From Pararhizobium capsulatum DSM 1112 (GTDB lineage: Bacteria; Pseudomonadota; Alphaproteobacteria; Rhizobiales; Rhizobiaceae): DNA of 64,000 bases. The notes under the pieces were generated by a model that did no database searches, was not told the origin of the DNA, and was given only the letters and a program-made list of their open reading frames with translations. The stretch is taken from positions 3,540,001 to 3,604,000 of the forward strand of contig NZ_JAUSVF010000001.1 of NCBI RefSeq assembly GCF_030814475.1. Reading direction: 5' to 3'. Positions 1-8,558 of this stretch are shown here, piece after piece. The position numbers and the translations under genes are program-made. Position 1 is the first letter of the stretch; every line of letters starts with the position of its first letter.

Positions 1-494
1 TCCATCACATAGGGAAAGCCCCAGCGATGCAGATTGGCGAATTGCGGCGCCGTCAGCGAATCCGAGTCACGTCGGTCGATTTCCGCCTCGGACAGCGGTG
101 CACGAAAGCGGTCGAAGGCTTCCACCACCGAAGCCGCGAAATAGTTCATTTCGGCGCATTCCGAAGCCGACATCAAACCGTAAAAGGAACCCAGGCGAGA
201 GACTTCCAGTCGCGGGATTTCGAACGGCATGGCAGCGCTTGCGAACTGCATCATGAACTTCAGAAGGCTTGCCTCGGTCTCGTCAGGATGCAGCCTGAAA
301 GGTGCCTTGATGGTACCGTGAAAACCATAACGGCGCGGAACCGCCGTGTGAAAGGCGACCTCCTGCCGGCTGAAGCCGGGGATGGACGGGGGCTCGCAGG
401 CCTCACCTGAGTAGACGTTCCGCCCCAGCCAGCTTGCAGCCGCCACCGAGAGCGGATCGTGCATCGATGGCGTGTAGTAGATCGCGTACCGCAT
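1..494 (-). CDS. DUF1045 family protein, putative phosphonate metabolism protein (3' end outside window)
   Basis: The reading frame starts at the ATG at 494 (protein begins MRYAIYYTPSMHDPLS) and runs off the left edge, so about 164 residues are visible. The start MRYAIY, the SWLGRN segment and the YGFHGTIKAPF motif are typical of DUF1045. This family resembles 2H phosphoesterases and is usually encoded with phn (C-P lyase or phosphonate) genes; the FHGTIKAPF stretch would be the first H-x-T element of that fold. A phosphonate cluster may therefore lie to the left. No C-P lyase gene is in the window, so the pathway is inferred from family habit only. Confidence 0.8.
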   Translation of the reverse strand, partial: MRYAIYYTPSMHDPLSVAAASWLGRNVYSGEACEPPSIPGFSRQEVAFHTAVPRRYGFHGTIKAPFRLHPDETEASLLKFMMQFASAAMPFEIPRLEVSRLGSFYGLMSASECAEMNYFAASVVEAFDRFRAPLSEAEIDRRDSDSLTAPQFANLHRWGFPYVM

Positions 495-642
495 CTGCAG
501 TTTCCTGATTCGTATAACTGCTCCAGCAAATAAGCGATCTTCGTGACAGGATGACAAAACCGCGCGTTTTGTTCATTCCAAACCCGACGAAAGAGTGGGA
601 CAAGGGAAATACATTTACAATAAAAAGTTGGGGAAAAACAAT

Positions 643-667
643 GGAACCATCGGGTTACTCGGCCGTT
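643..667 (+). promoter_or_regulatory. EcfG-type general stress promoter of the PRC-barrel gene
   Basis: GGAAC at 643-647 and CGTT at 664-667 are separated by exactly 16 nt. This is the consensus of the alphaproteobacterial EcfG sigma factor, which is itself encoded at 59249-59815. The expected start site is about 30 nt upstream of the ATG at 703. Confidence 0.85.
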
Positions 668-702
668 TACTACCCGGACACAACAAAATTGGGAGAAACA
701 TC

Positions 703-1104
703 ATGAGCTACCAGAGCCCTGAATTTCAGACGACCCGCAAGGATGCCAGCATTCGCGAAACCCACGACCTGATTGCCAGCGACAAGGTTGAAGGTACCCG
801 CGTCTATGGCGCCGACGGTAAGCATATCGGCACCATCGAGCGGGTTATCCTCGAAAAACGCAGCGGCCGCGTTTCCTATGCCGTTCTCGCTTTCGGCGGC
901 TTCCTGGGACTTGGCGAAGACCATTATCCGCTTCCGTGGGCAAAGTTGTCCTACGACGAAAACCTCGGCGGTTATCGCACAGACGTGACCCGCGATCAGG
1001 TTGAAAGCGCACCGAAGTATCAGAGTGACGAAGAATACGACTGGAACCGTGAGAACGGCCGTCGCGTCTATGATTATTACGGCGTACCGCCGTACTGGAT
1101 GTAA
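703..1104 (+). CDS. PRC-barrel domain-containing protein
   Basis: This is a 133-residue soluble protein with one PRC-barrel domain, roughly residues 22-95. It opens with ETHDLIASDKVEGTRVYGADG and continues with GTIERVILEKRSG and the aromatic GLGEDHYPLPWAKL strand. The tail is rich in Tyr and acidic residues. The ATG at 703 is chosen because GGGAGA lies just upstream at 691-696 and the EcfG promoter would place transcription start around 673; longer in-frame starts would lie upstream of or inside that promoter. PRC-barrel proteins of this size are common stress-induced proteins in rhizobia. The biochemical role is unknown. Confidence 0.88.
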   Translation: MSYQSPEFQTTRKDASIRETHDLIASDKVEGTRVYGADGKHIGTIERVILEKRSGRVSYAVLAFGGFLGLGEDHYPLPWAKLSYDENLGGYRTDVTRDQVESAPKYQSDEEYDWNRENGRRVYDYYGVPPYWM

Positions 1105-1153
1105 TCCGGTTTGGCTCGCCTGACGTGGCGCGCGCAACGTCCGAACGAGCAGA

Positions 1154-1185
1154 GAAGACCCCGTCCCGTGCGGGGTCTTCTTTTT
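1154..1185 (+). terminator. Rho-independent terminator after the PRC-barrel gene
   Basis: A perfect 10-bp stem (GAAGACCCCG at 1154-1163 with its complement at 1171-1180) has a 7-nt loop and is followed by five T residues. It also lies just beyond the end of the convergent oxidoreductase gene. Confidence 0.9.
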
Positions 1186-1189
1186 GGGC

Positions 1190-2329
1190 CTATGGCTGCC
1201 GCTGCAGACGCAGATGATGATCGACCGTAAAAGATGGCGGCAATTGCACGTCTCTCCCCAACAAACCCGCGACTACGGCCGCTGCCAAGGTATGCGCGAT
1301 CCCGAAACTGATCTTGAACCCTCCTCCCAGCACAAACAGCCGAGTGTGGTCAGGGTGTTGACCGGCGATCGGATCGCGGCCGATGGCTTTTGGCCTCAAT
1401 CCCGCCCACCGCTCGATGACGGGTGCGTTTTCGAGGCGGGGCGCAAAACGCCGTGCACGTGCAATTAATGCATCCAGTTGTTCGTCCGTGGAAAAGGGCT
1501 GCCCGAAGTGGTCCTCGCTGGTGCTGCCGATCGCGACCCGCCCGTCTTCGTGCGGGATGATATAAAGCCCGTCGTTGAAAATGACGGGTAGTGTTGGGTC
1601 TATACCAGCATCCAGGAGTGCCGCCTGCCCTTTGACAGCGACGCCGATCGGCTTGGAAGACGCGGATAGCGAGAGAGTGTCCAGAAAGCCGAATGTCGCC
1701 ACGCCTTCGGCAGCGATACAGCGGTCGAAGGATAACTGACGACCATCGGATATCTCGGCCTTTCCCGCCTGCAGGTCGAGATGTGCGACCCCGCATCCTT
1801 CCTCAAGGACGACGTTCTCCTGTCGCCGCAGCCATGTTGCCAGAAGAGCAAGCAGTGCGCGCGGCGCCACGCGGGCAGCAAGCGTGTCGAGGACAACACC
1901 GGAGGAGATAAACTCGTCCGCGGGCCATCCTGAAAGGGATGACTGTTCCTCCACGTTCCAGAAGAATTCCCGCCCACCCTGATGCCAGTTTACCAAGGCC
2001 TCTTGTTCGTGCCGCAGCGCTATTTCCCGAAGATGAGGCTTGGCCAGCGGCATGATGCGTCCGCTGCGGCGATAGCCGGCGGAAAGACCGGTCTCCGCTT
2101 CCAGCCCGGCAACGTCCATTTCCAGCGCAACGAGCGCATCATACTGAAACTGCTTCTTGGGGTTCCAGCGGTCAGGCATATGTGGCATCAAAGCGCCGAC
2201 CAGCCCGCCGCTCGCGCCGGAACCTATCCGGTCACGCTCGACGATATGAACGCGGAGCCCCTCTTTCGCCGCCTTTACGCCGGCCCAAAGCCCCATGATA
2301 CCGCCGCCGACGATCAACAGATCCGTCAT
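1190..2329 (-). CDS. FAD-dependent oxidoreductase (DAO family, MnmC1-like)
   Basis: This 379-residue flavoprotein has an N-terminal dinucleotide-binding motif (LIVGGGIMGLWAG, residues 4-16) and a C-terminal GGGFKISFGIAH segment typical of the D-amino-acid oxidase/glycine oxidase fold. The ATG at 2329 is used because the frame upstream only overlaps the divergent mnmD gene. In enterobacteria a related domain (MnmC1) is fused to the methyltransferase MnmD and removes the carboxymethyl group from cmnm5(s2)U34 in tRNA. Here the two activities are encoded by divergent genes 39 nt apart, so a role in wobble-uridine modification is plausible. A general amine or amino-acid oxidase cannot be excluded. 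Confidence 0.8.
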   Translation of the reverse strand: MTDLLIVGGGIMGLWAGVKAAKEGLRVHIVERDRIGSGASGGLVGALMPHMPDRWNPKKQFQYDALVALEMDVAGLEAETGLSAGYRRSGRIMPLAKPHLREIALRHEQEALVNWHQGGREFFWNVEEQSSLSGWPADEFISSGVVLDTLAARVAPRALLALLATWLRRQENVVLEEGCGVAHLDLQAGKAEISDGRQLSFDRCIAAEGVATFGFLDTLSLSASSKPIGVAVKGQAALLDAGIDPTLPVIFNDGLYIIPHEDGRVAIGSTSEDHFGQPFSTDEQLDALIARARRFAPRLENAPVIERWAGLRPKAIGRDPIAGQHPDHTRLFVLGGGFKISFGIAHTLAAAVVAGLLGRDVQLPPSFTVDHHLRLQRQP

Positions 2330-2368
2330 CGATTGACCTTCCCGCCTGCCCGGATTAACGCTTCGCCA

Positions 2369-3115
2369 ATGACCGAAAACTCCCAGGAAAACAACCTGTC
2401 CCCACGCGAGGAAACAAGCGTTGCTCCCGATCGCCAGACCGTGACATGGGATGAGGGCGATATGCCCTATTCGCAGGAATTTGGCGATCACTTTTATTGC
2501 CGCACCGACGGACGCCTGGAATGCGGTCACGTCTTCCTGGCAGGCAACAGCCTCCCAGAACGGTTCAAACAGGCGTCTTCCTTCACGATCGGCGAACTGG
2601 GCTTCGGCACCGGGCTGAATTTCTGCGAGACGTGGCGACAGTTCCGCGATGTTGCAACGGCAGGACAACGGCTCGACTTCATTTCCTTCGAACGCTTTCC
2701 CCTGCAGCGGGCAGACATAGACCGGGCGCTCTCGCATTGGCCCGAAATTGAACGCGAACGATCGGCGCTTCGCGCCGTCTGGCCCGACACCCCATCTGGC
2801 CGCGTGGTGCTGGACATCGATGATCATGTGCGGCTGACTGTGGTCTGTGGCACTGCCTTCGATGAGATAGGGCGCTTCGAAGACCTCTTCGACGCCTGGT
2901 ATCTCGATGGGTTTACGCCCTCGCGAAACCCCGACATGTGGTCGGCTTCGCTGATGCAGCGCATCTACGATCACACGGTAAACCAGGGCAGCTTTGCCAC
3001 CTATGCCGCCGCCGGTTTCGTACGACGCAACCTGCAGGCGGCGGGTTTTTCCGTCGAGCGCCGCAAGGGTTTTGCCGGCAAACGCGAGATGCTTTGCGGC
3101 GCCAGACAGGGCTGA
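2369..3115 (+). CDS. mnmD: tRNA 5-methylaminomethyl-2-thiouridine methyltransferase MnmD
   Basis: This 248-residue SAM-dependent methyltransferase corresponds to the N-terminal half of E. coli MnmC. Diagnostic elements are the SAM motif ELGFGTGLNF (residues 76-85), the active-site block LDGFTPSRNPDMW, and FATYAAAGFVRRNL near the C-terminus. It would convert nm5(s2)U34 to mnm5(s2)U34 at the wobble position of certain tRNAs. The ATG at 2369 gives the family's usual N-terminus. The gene is divergent from the FAD oxidoreductase at 1190-2329, its likely functional partner. Confidence 0.92.
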   Translation: MTENSQENNLSPREETSVAPDRQTVTWDEGDMPYSQEFGDHFYCRTDGRLECGHVFLAGNSLPERFKQASSFTIGELGFGTGLNFCETWRQFRDVATAGQRLDFISFERFPLQRADIDRALSHWPEIERERSALRAVWPDTPSGRVVLDIDDHVRLTVVCGTAFDEIGRFEDLFDAWYLDGFTPSRNPDMWSASLMQRIYDHTVNQGSFATYAAAGFVRRNLQAAGFSVERRKGFAGKREMLCGARQG

Positions 3116-3219
3116 ATCCAAAGCCAGTTTTCTGTCTAGGAAGCTTGGCGTCGCAAATGGAAGCGCATTTTTTTCACGGTCGAGGCAGTTTGGCGGCGAC
3201 CCTAACCGATGGAAAAGCC

Positions 3220-4806
3220 ATGAGCGACAACCAGGTAACGCCGCCTTCCCTCAGCGAAACAGATGCACCCCTGGAGCGTCGTCGCCGAACCGGAGGAAGG
3301 GGAGCGGAACGCTCCCGCAAAAGCCTTGGCGGTTCGAAATATCTCAATCTGGTCAACTCGATAGAAAAAACCAAGGTCGTCGATGAAGAGACGATCGAAG
3401 CCATTCATCAGGCATCTCTGACCGTGCTCGAAGAGATCGGCATGGACGTCATCCTGCCGGAAGCGCGCAGCCTGATGAAGGCGGCCGGCGCCAAGGTTAC
3501 GCCTGGAACGGACCGTGTGCGCTTCGACCGCGGGCTGATCATGGAGATGATCGCCTCCACTCCATCCGGCTTTACCATGCATGCCCGCAATCCAGTTCGC
3601 AACGTCCAGATCGGCGGCAATAATCTCGTCTTCGCCCAGATCGCCAGCGCACCTTTCGTGGCAGACCGCGACGGCGGCCGTCGGGCCGGCAATCAGGAAG
3701 ACTATCGCAAGCTCGTCAAGCTTGCTCAATCCTATGACATCATCCACACGACAGGCGGCTATCCCGTCGAGCCGGTCGATATCCACGCATCGGTGCGCCA
3801 TCTCGATTGTCTCTCGGACATGGTGAAGCTCACCGACAAGGTCTTCCACGCCTATTCGCTCGGCAAGCAGCGCAATCTCGATGCCCTGGAGATCGCCCGC
3901 ATCGGCCGCGGTATCACTGCAGAGCAACTCGAGCAGGAACCCTCGCTGTTCACCATCATCAACACCTCTTCACCGCTCAGGCTTGATGGCCCGATGCTGC
4001 AGGGCATCATGGAAATGTCGGCACGCAACCAGGTCGTCGTGGTCACCCCTTTCACGCTTGCCGGCGCGATGGCACCTGTCACGATTGCCGGCGCCCTGGT
4101 GCAGCAGAATGCCGAAGCGCTGTCCGGTATCGCCTTTACCCAGATGGTCCGTCGCGGCGCCCCGGTCATGTATGGCGGCTTCACCTCCAACGTCGACATG
4201 AAGACGGGTGCGCCGGCCTTCGGCACGCCGGAATACATGAAGGCCGTCATCGCCGGCGGCCAGCTTGCCCGCCGCTACGGCATTCCCTACCGCACATCCA
4301 ATACCAACGCCTCCAACACCCTGGATGCACAGGCGGCCTATGAATCTGCCCTCTCCCTCTGGGCGCTGACCCAAGGCGGCGGCAATTTCATCATGCACGC
4401 CGCAGGGTGGAGCGAGGGCGGGCTCACGGCTTCATTCGAGAAGTTCATCCTTGATGTCGACATGCTGCAAATGGTGGCAGAGTTCCTGAAGCCGCTCGAT
4501 GTCAGTGCCGATGCACTCGGGCTCGACGCCATCCGCGATGTCGGCCCTGGCGGACACTTCTTCGGCACGGCCCATACGCTCGCCCGCTACGAAACGGCCT
4601 TCTATGCGCCGATCCTGTCCGACTGGCGTAATTTCGAGACATGGACCGAGGCCGGCCGGCCCACGACCTACGATCATGCCAATCGTATCTTCAAGGAAAA
4701 GCTCAACGAATACGAGCGCCCGCCGCTCGATCCGGCTATCGAGGAAGAGCTTGATGCCTTTGTCGCCCGGCGTAAAATAGAAGGCGGCGTGCCGACTGAT
4801 TTTTAG
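3220..4806 (+). CDS. Trimethylamine methyltransferase (MttB) family protein, non-pyrrolysine type
   Basis: This 528-residue protein belongs to the MttB superfamily, whose characterised members move a methyl group from a quaternary amine (glycine betaine in MtgB, for example) to a corrinoid protein. The frame is open throughout, with no internal TAG that could encode pyrrolysine, so it belongs to the large non-Pyl branch. The first 40 residues are charged and probably disordered (RRRRTGGRGAER). Recognisable blocks include the PLRLDGPMLQG and VTPFTLAGAMAPVT segments and a conserved GGGNFIMHAAGWSEGGL region. No corrinoid protein or corrinoid reductase gene is adjacent. The substrate is unknown. 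Confidence 0.85.
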   Translation: MSDNQVTPPSLSETDAPLERRRRTGGRGAERSRKSLGGSKYLNLVNSIEKTKVVDEETIEAIHQASLTVLEEIGMDVILPEARSLMKAAGAKVTPGTDRVRFDRGLIMEMIASTPSGFTMHARNPVRNVQIGGNNLVFAQIASAPFVADRDGGRRAGNQEDYRKLVKLAQSYDIIHTTGGYPVEPVDIHASVRHLDCLSDMVKLTDKVFHAYSLGKQRNLDALEIARIGRGITAEQLEQEPSLFTIINTSSPLRLDGPMLQGIMEMSARNQVVVVTPFTLAGAMAPVTIAGALVQQNAEALSGIAFTQMVRRGAPVMYGGFTSNVDMKTGAPAFGTPEYMKAVIAGGQLARRYGIPYRTSNTNASNTLDAQAAYESALSLWALTQGGGNFIMHAAGWSEGGLTASFEKFILDVDMLQMVAEFLKPLDVSADALGLDAIRDVGPGGHFFGTAHTLARYETAFYAPILSDWRNFETWTEAGRPTTYDHANRIFKEKLNEYERPPLDPAIEEELDAFVARRKIEGGVPTDF

Positions 4807-4818
4807 GAAGCTCAAGTC

Positions 4819-4852
4819 GTCAGGCCCGCGCAGAACGCCGGCCTGACTTTTT
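4819..4852. terminator. Intrinsic terminator between convergent genes
   Basis: An 8-bp perfect stem (GTCAGGCC at 4819-4826 with GGCCTGAC at 4840-4847) is followed by TTTTT on the plus strand. It lies between the convergent MttB-family and host-attachment genes. Confidence 0.8.
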
Positions 4853-4857
4853 GATGC

Positions 4858-5307
4858 TTACTGTTCGAACATTACTGAGCGGACGGAAGATATAAGCTTG
4901 TCTGTCGGCAGCTTGCTGAAATCCTTGTTGATTTCGGCTGTCGTCTTCTGCCGCGTTGCGCTCGATAGCATCGTGCGAAGATCCCCCAGCGTCTGCGGCG
5001 CCGCGCAAAGGACGAGCCGATCGAACGCCCCCTGCTGCGCATAGGCATCGATCTTGCCGGCAACTTCGGCGGTGAACTTCTGCTGTTCCTCACGCACGGG
5101 ATCGCTGCTGTACTCCATGGCAGAGCGGCCTTGTCCGTTCGAAGAGTGGCTACGGCCCGGCTTGTCGGCCATGATGTCCTGCACGCGCTTGGTTTCTATC
5201 TGGAATATCTCCTGCTCAGGGCTCTGGGGCTCGTCCTTCAGAAAATTCACGCCCTTCAGCAGACGAGCCTGATTTCCATCAGCGGCAAGTATCCATGTGG
5301 TGGTCAT
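4858..5307 (-). CDS. Host attachment family protein (baeRF-like)
   Basis: This 149-residue protein begins MTTTWILAADGNQARLL, the hallmark start of the host-attachment protein family (Host_attach, related to bacterial eRF1-like baeRF domains). The LVLCAAPQTLGDLRTML block and the closing KLPTDKLISSVRSVM helix are also typical. The middle (residues 45-70) is a polar linker. The ATG at 5307 is preceded by a strong GAGGAG ribosome-binding site. The family name comes from an Agrobacterium attachment phenotype, but the molecular activity is not settled; a ribosome-associated role is inferred for baeRF proteins. An EcfG promoter about 110 nt upstream suggests stress induction. Confidence 0.88.
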   Translation of the reverse strand: MTTTWILAADGNQARLLKGVNFLKDEPQSPEQEIFQIETKRVQDIMADKPGRSHSSNGQGRSAMEYSSDPVREEQQKFTAEVAGKIDAYAQQGAFDRLVLCAAPQTLGDLRTMLSSATRQKTTAEINKDFSKLPTDKLISSVRSVMFEQ

Positions 5308-5421
5308 TTTTCACTCCTCGAGCAGATTGTCGTTGCGGGATTCGGACATCACGTTACCGGCGGCTACGCGACCGAACGCCGTCCGTCCGCCGCCCCCCTG
5401 GACGACGCACGTGGAGGATTC

Positions 5422-5447
5422 AACGCCATGGCCAGACCGATGGTTCC
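5422..5447 (-). promoter_or_regulatory. EcfG-type general stress promoter of the host-attachment gene
   Basis: On the minus strand, GGAAC (5447-5443) is followed after 17 nt by CGTT (5425-5422). Both elements are exact and the spacing is within the accepted 16-17 nt. The expected leader to the ATG at 5307 is about 110 nt. Confidence 0.75.
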
Positions 5448-5542
5448 GTGACGTCACGGAAATTTTGAAAAGCTGGGGCTGCTTATGTCTACCATCTGCC
5501 GTCTTGAGCGTTTATCGTTCTTGAAAATCGCACGGGATGCTC

Positions 5543-6643
5543 ATGGCCGAACCGCTGAAGAACCTGCTCCATCCTGGCCTGGTCGAGACCATGGCCCATC
5601 ATATCGGCCGCAATGCGAGCACCTTCGACCAGAAACGCTTCCTTGCGCTGGCGACGAAGAACATCGAAATTCTCGAACTGATGCAGCGCTCGCTGCAGAT
5701 TTGCGACGCGCTTGAGGCGACGTTGCCGGAAGATTTTGCTGAAGCGGCAGCCTTGCTGTCGGCCAGCTTTCCAAGCGAGAACCGTCCCGGCCTTACGGGC
5801 TGGATGCTGCTGCCGGTGAGCCAGTATATTGCGCGTCGGGGGCTGGATGACTTCGAGATATCCCTTGCCCTCCTCAAGGAACTGACCCCTCATTTCACCG
5901 CAGAATTCGGCATCCGCGTCTTCATCCACGCCGATCAGGACCGTGCCTTGACGGAAATCGGCGGCTGGGTCCACGACCCGAACCATCACGTCCGCCGCCT
6001 CGCCAGCGAAGGTACGCGCCCTCGCCTGCCCTGGGCAATGCGCCTGCCGCACCTGATCCGCGATCCGCAACCGATCCTGCCGATCCTGGAAGCCCTGCTT
6101 GACGACCCCGAAGACTATGTCCGCCGCTCGGTTGCCAACAGCCTCAACGATGTCGCCAAGGATCATCCCGATCTGGTTGCAGAGTTTGTCGCGAAACACA
6201 TCACCGCCGCCGCCGCTGACCGAAGGAGGCTGCTGCGCCATTCCTCGCGCACGCTCCTGAAGAAGGGCCACGCCAAGGCGCTCGGCAATTTTGGTTTCGG
6301 CGCGCTCGACTCCATTGATGCCGATCTTGCCATCGGCAGTCCGCAAGTGCTGTTCGGCGATGGTGTCGATTTCACCCTCACCTTGAAAAACACAAGTGTG
6401 GCGTCACAACAGGCAATGATCGACTATGCCGTTCATCACCGCAAAGCCAACGGCACGTTGGCGCCCAAGGTGTTCAAGTGGAAAAGCCTGTCGATCGCGC
6501 CGGGTGAGACGCTGATGCTGAGGCGCCGGCATGCACTGCGTGAAATCACCACCCGGCAATATTACCCCGGCACCCACCGCCTCGAAATCCTCGTCAACGG
6601 CAACGCCCTTGCCAGCGGCGATTTCGAACTTGTCATGCACTGA
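5543..6643 (+). CDS. DNA alkylation repair protein (AlkC/AlkD-like HEAT-repeat)
   Basis: This 366-residue all-helical protein carries HEAT-like repeats of the DNA alkylation repair glycosylase superfamily: HLIRDPQPILPILEALLDDPEDYVRRSVANSLNDVAKDHP-type units around residues 170-215. The C-terminal third (about residues 255-366) is a beta-rich domain. These enzymes excise N3- or N7-alkylated purines. The ATG at 5543 is preferred over the one six bases earlier because GGGA at 5534-5537 is then properly spaced. It is a single gene in a divergent arrangement with the host-attachment gene. Specificity (AlkC-like or AlkD-like) cannot be decided from sequence reading. Confidence 0.82.
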   Translation: MAEPLKNLLHPGLVETMAHHIGRNASTFDQKRFLALATKNIEILELMQRSLQICDALEATLPEDFAEAAALLSASFPSENRPGLTGWMLLPVSQYIARRGLDDFEISLALLKELTPHFTAEFGIRVFIHADQDRALTEIGGWVHDPNHHVRRLASEGTRPRLPWAMRLPHLIRDPQPILPILEALLDDPEDYVRRSVANSLNDVAKDHPDLVAEFVAKHITAAAADRRRLLRHSSRTLLKKGHAKALGNFGFGALDSIDADLAIGSPQVLFGDGVDFTLTLKNTSVASQQAMIDYAVHHRKANGTLAPKVFKWKSLSIAPGETLMLRRRHALREITTRQYYPGTHRLEILVNGNALASGDFELVMH

Positions 6644-6946
6644 GGGCATGGCTGCCCTTCGCAGCTGCACAAAAGCTTCTCTTGACTTTTGAACTGAAAA
6701 CAACGACATGAGGCGCAGCGTCACCTTCCGGCCGCCGCGTGAGCGAGCCCTGCGGGATTTTACCGATCCGTAACGAAGGATAAGCGCACCAAAGAATGTC
6801 CAGCCAAACGTGGCCGGATGCAGCGCAGACAGCTTAATCAACCCACAAGTTCCCAAATCACGCGGGGTTCTTGACGCGAAGCGAAACCGGAACCGCATGG
6901 TGCAGTTCCGGCGAAATCCGTTTTGCGCCCCCGAAAAGGTAATACA
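6644..6946. other. 303-nt non-coding leader region of the DEAD-box helicase gene
   Basis: No credible gene is present. The notable structure is an imperfect inverted repeat at 6890-6914 (CCGGAAC, 11-nt centre, GTTCCGG), which could fold in the transcript about 30 nt before the helicase start. A long structured leader would fit a cold-shock type helicase, but that is inference. Confidence 0.5.
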
Positions 6947-8470
6947 TTGACCACTTTTAAAGACCTTGGCCTCTCCGAGCACGTTCTTTCGACCCTGACC
7001 GCCATGGGGTTCGAAACGCCGACGCCGATCCAGGCCGGCGCGATACCGCTCGTGATGGCAGGCCATGACCTGATCGGTCTTGCCCAGACCGGCACCGGCA
7101 AGACGGCCGCTTTCGGCCTGCCGATGATCGAGAAGCTGATGGTCGACGGCAAGCGTCCCGATCCGCGCAACATCCGCGCGCTCATCCTTGCCCCGACCCG
7201 CGAACTGGTGAACCAGATCGCTGCCAACCTCAAGGAATTCGTCAAGAAGACCCCGATCAAGGTCGCCGTCGTCGTTGGCGGCGCATCGATCAACAAGCAG
7301 TCCGAACAGCTTGCTCGCGGCGTCGATATCCTGGTTGCCACGCCCGGCCGCCTTCTCGACCTCGTCAACCGCCGCGCAGTGACCCTGACCCAGGCTCGCT
7401 ATCTCGTGCTCGACGAAGCCGACCAGATGCTGGACCTCGGCTTCATCCATGACCTGCGCAAGATTTCCAAGCTGGTTCCGAAGAACCGTCAGACCCTGCT
7501 TTTCTCGGCCACCATGCCGAAGGCGATCGCGGAACTGGCCGGCGAATATCTGAGCGATCCGAAGCGCGTCGAAGTTTCGCCTCCGGGCAAGGCCGCCGAC
7601 AAGGTCGAGCAGTATGTTCACTTCGTCGCCGGCGCCAGCCAGAAGACCGAAATCCTCAAGAAGACCATGAACGACAACCCGGATGGCCGCGCCATGGTGT
7701 TTTCGCGCACCAAGCACGGTGCCGAAAAGCTCATGAAGCATCTGGAGCATGTCGGCTTCTCCGTCGCCTCGATCCATGGCAACAAGAGCCAGGGTCAGCG
7801 CGAGCGCGCCCTAAAGGCCTTCCGCGACGGTGATATCCGCGTTCTGGTTGCGACCGACGTTGCCGCCCGTGGCATCGATATCCCCGGTGTTACCCACGTC
7901 TACAACTACGATCTGCCGGAAGTTCCGGATGCCTACGTGCACCGCATTGGCCGTACCGCCCGCGCCGGTCGCGACGGCATCGCGATTGCCTTCTGCGCCC
8001 CGGACGAAATCCGCCTGCTGCGCGACATCGAGCGTTTGATGAACATCGATATCGCCGTTGCCAGCGGCGAAGTTCCTGCCGACCGCGCCCGTCCGAAGGG
8101 TGCCCGTGGCGGCAATGGTGCCCGCAACGCCCAGCGTCCAGCAGGCGACGGTCACAACCAGCGCCGCGCCCGTCCTCAGGGTGGCAGCGATAATGCTCCT
8201 CGCGCCGAGCGCACTGCTCCGAGCGCCTTTGCCGGTGACGAGCTGTTGGTCGATGCCAACGGTCAGCAGAAGAAACAGCATCGCAAGGGCCAGGGTCCGG
8301 CTGCAACGGCCGCCCATGAAGCTGCTGTCGCCAAGCGCGGCAACCGCAATGGTCGCCCCGGCCAGAAGCAGGGCCAGTGGCGCAACCGTGGCGGCAATGG
8401 CGGCGGCGGCAATGGTGGCCAGCAGGGTCAGCGCCGTCAGGGCGGCGGCCAGCGTCGCGACGAAGCTTAA
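6947..8470 (+). CDS. DEAD-box ATP-dependent RNA helicase
   Basis: This 507-residue superfamily 2 RNA helicase has all canonical motifs: the Q motif (GFETPTPIQ), Walker A AQTGTGKT (residues 46-53), PTRELVNQ, TPGRLLDL, LDEADQML, the FSATMPK element, and HRIGRTARAGRDG at the end of the RecA2 domain. The last 130 residues are a low-complexity Arg/Gly/Asn/Gln-rich tail typical of RhlE-type alphaproteobacterial helicases, likely an RNA-binding extension. Translation most likely starts at a TTG (6947), preceded by AAAAGGT; the protein then begins MTTFKDLGLS, which matches the family. It acts in rRNA or mRNA remodelling, often at low temperature. Confidence 0.93.
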   Translation: MTTFKDLGLSEHVLSTLTAMGFETPTPIQAGAIPLVMAGHDLIGLAQTGTGKTAAFGLPMIEKLMVDGKRPDPRNIRALILAPTRELVNQIAANLKEFVKKTPIKVAVVVGGASINKQSEQLARGVDILVATPGRLLDLVNRRAVTLTQARYLVLDEADQMLDLGFIHDLRKISKLVPKNRQTLLFSATMPKAIAELAGEYLSDPKRVEVSPPGKAADKVEQYVHFVAGASQKTEILKKTMNDNPDGRAMVFSRTKHGAEKLMKHLEHVGFSVASIHGNKSQGQRERALKAFRDGDIRVLVATDVAARGIDIPGVTHVYNYDLPEVPDAYVHRIGRTARAGRDGIAIAFCAPDEIRLLRDIERLMNIDIAVASGEVPADRARPKGARGGNGARNAQRPAGDGHNQRRARPQGGSDNAPRAERTAPSAFAGDELLVDANGQQKKQHRKGQGPAATAAHEAAVAKRGNRNGRPGQKQGQWRNRGGNGGGGNGGQQGQRRQGGGQRRDEA

Positions 8471-8487
8471 GCTCTGAAATAGAATAG

Positions 8488-8520
8488 AAAACGGCGGGCT
8501 TGGTCCCGCCGTTTTTTTTT
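8488..8520 (+). terminator. Rho-independent terminator of the helicase gene
   Basis: A 9-bp stem (AACGGCGGG at 8490-8498 with CCCGCCGTT at 8505-8513) has a 6-nt loop and ends in a run of T residues to 8520. Confidence 0.93.
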
Positions 8521-8558
8521 AGAGGATATCTGGTTCAGATTGAACCAGATATCCTCTA
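8520..8558. repeat. Perfect 18-bp inverted repeat joined to dispersed repeat copy A
   Basis: The arm at 8520-8537 (starting TAGAGGATATCTGG) is exactly complementary to 8541-8558, with only GAT between. It overlaps the left end of the 72-bp repeat at 8552-8623, so the two together form a 104-bp mosaic intergenic element. Confidence 0.9.

Noticed and set aside
6890..6914. GGAAC-N16-GGTT on the minus strand, resembling an EcfG promoter
   Set aside because: The -10 is imperfect, the GGAAC is part of an inverted repeat that explains it, and no gene or terminated transcript follows in that direction.
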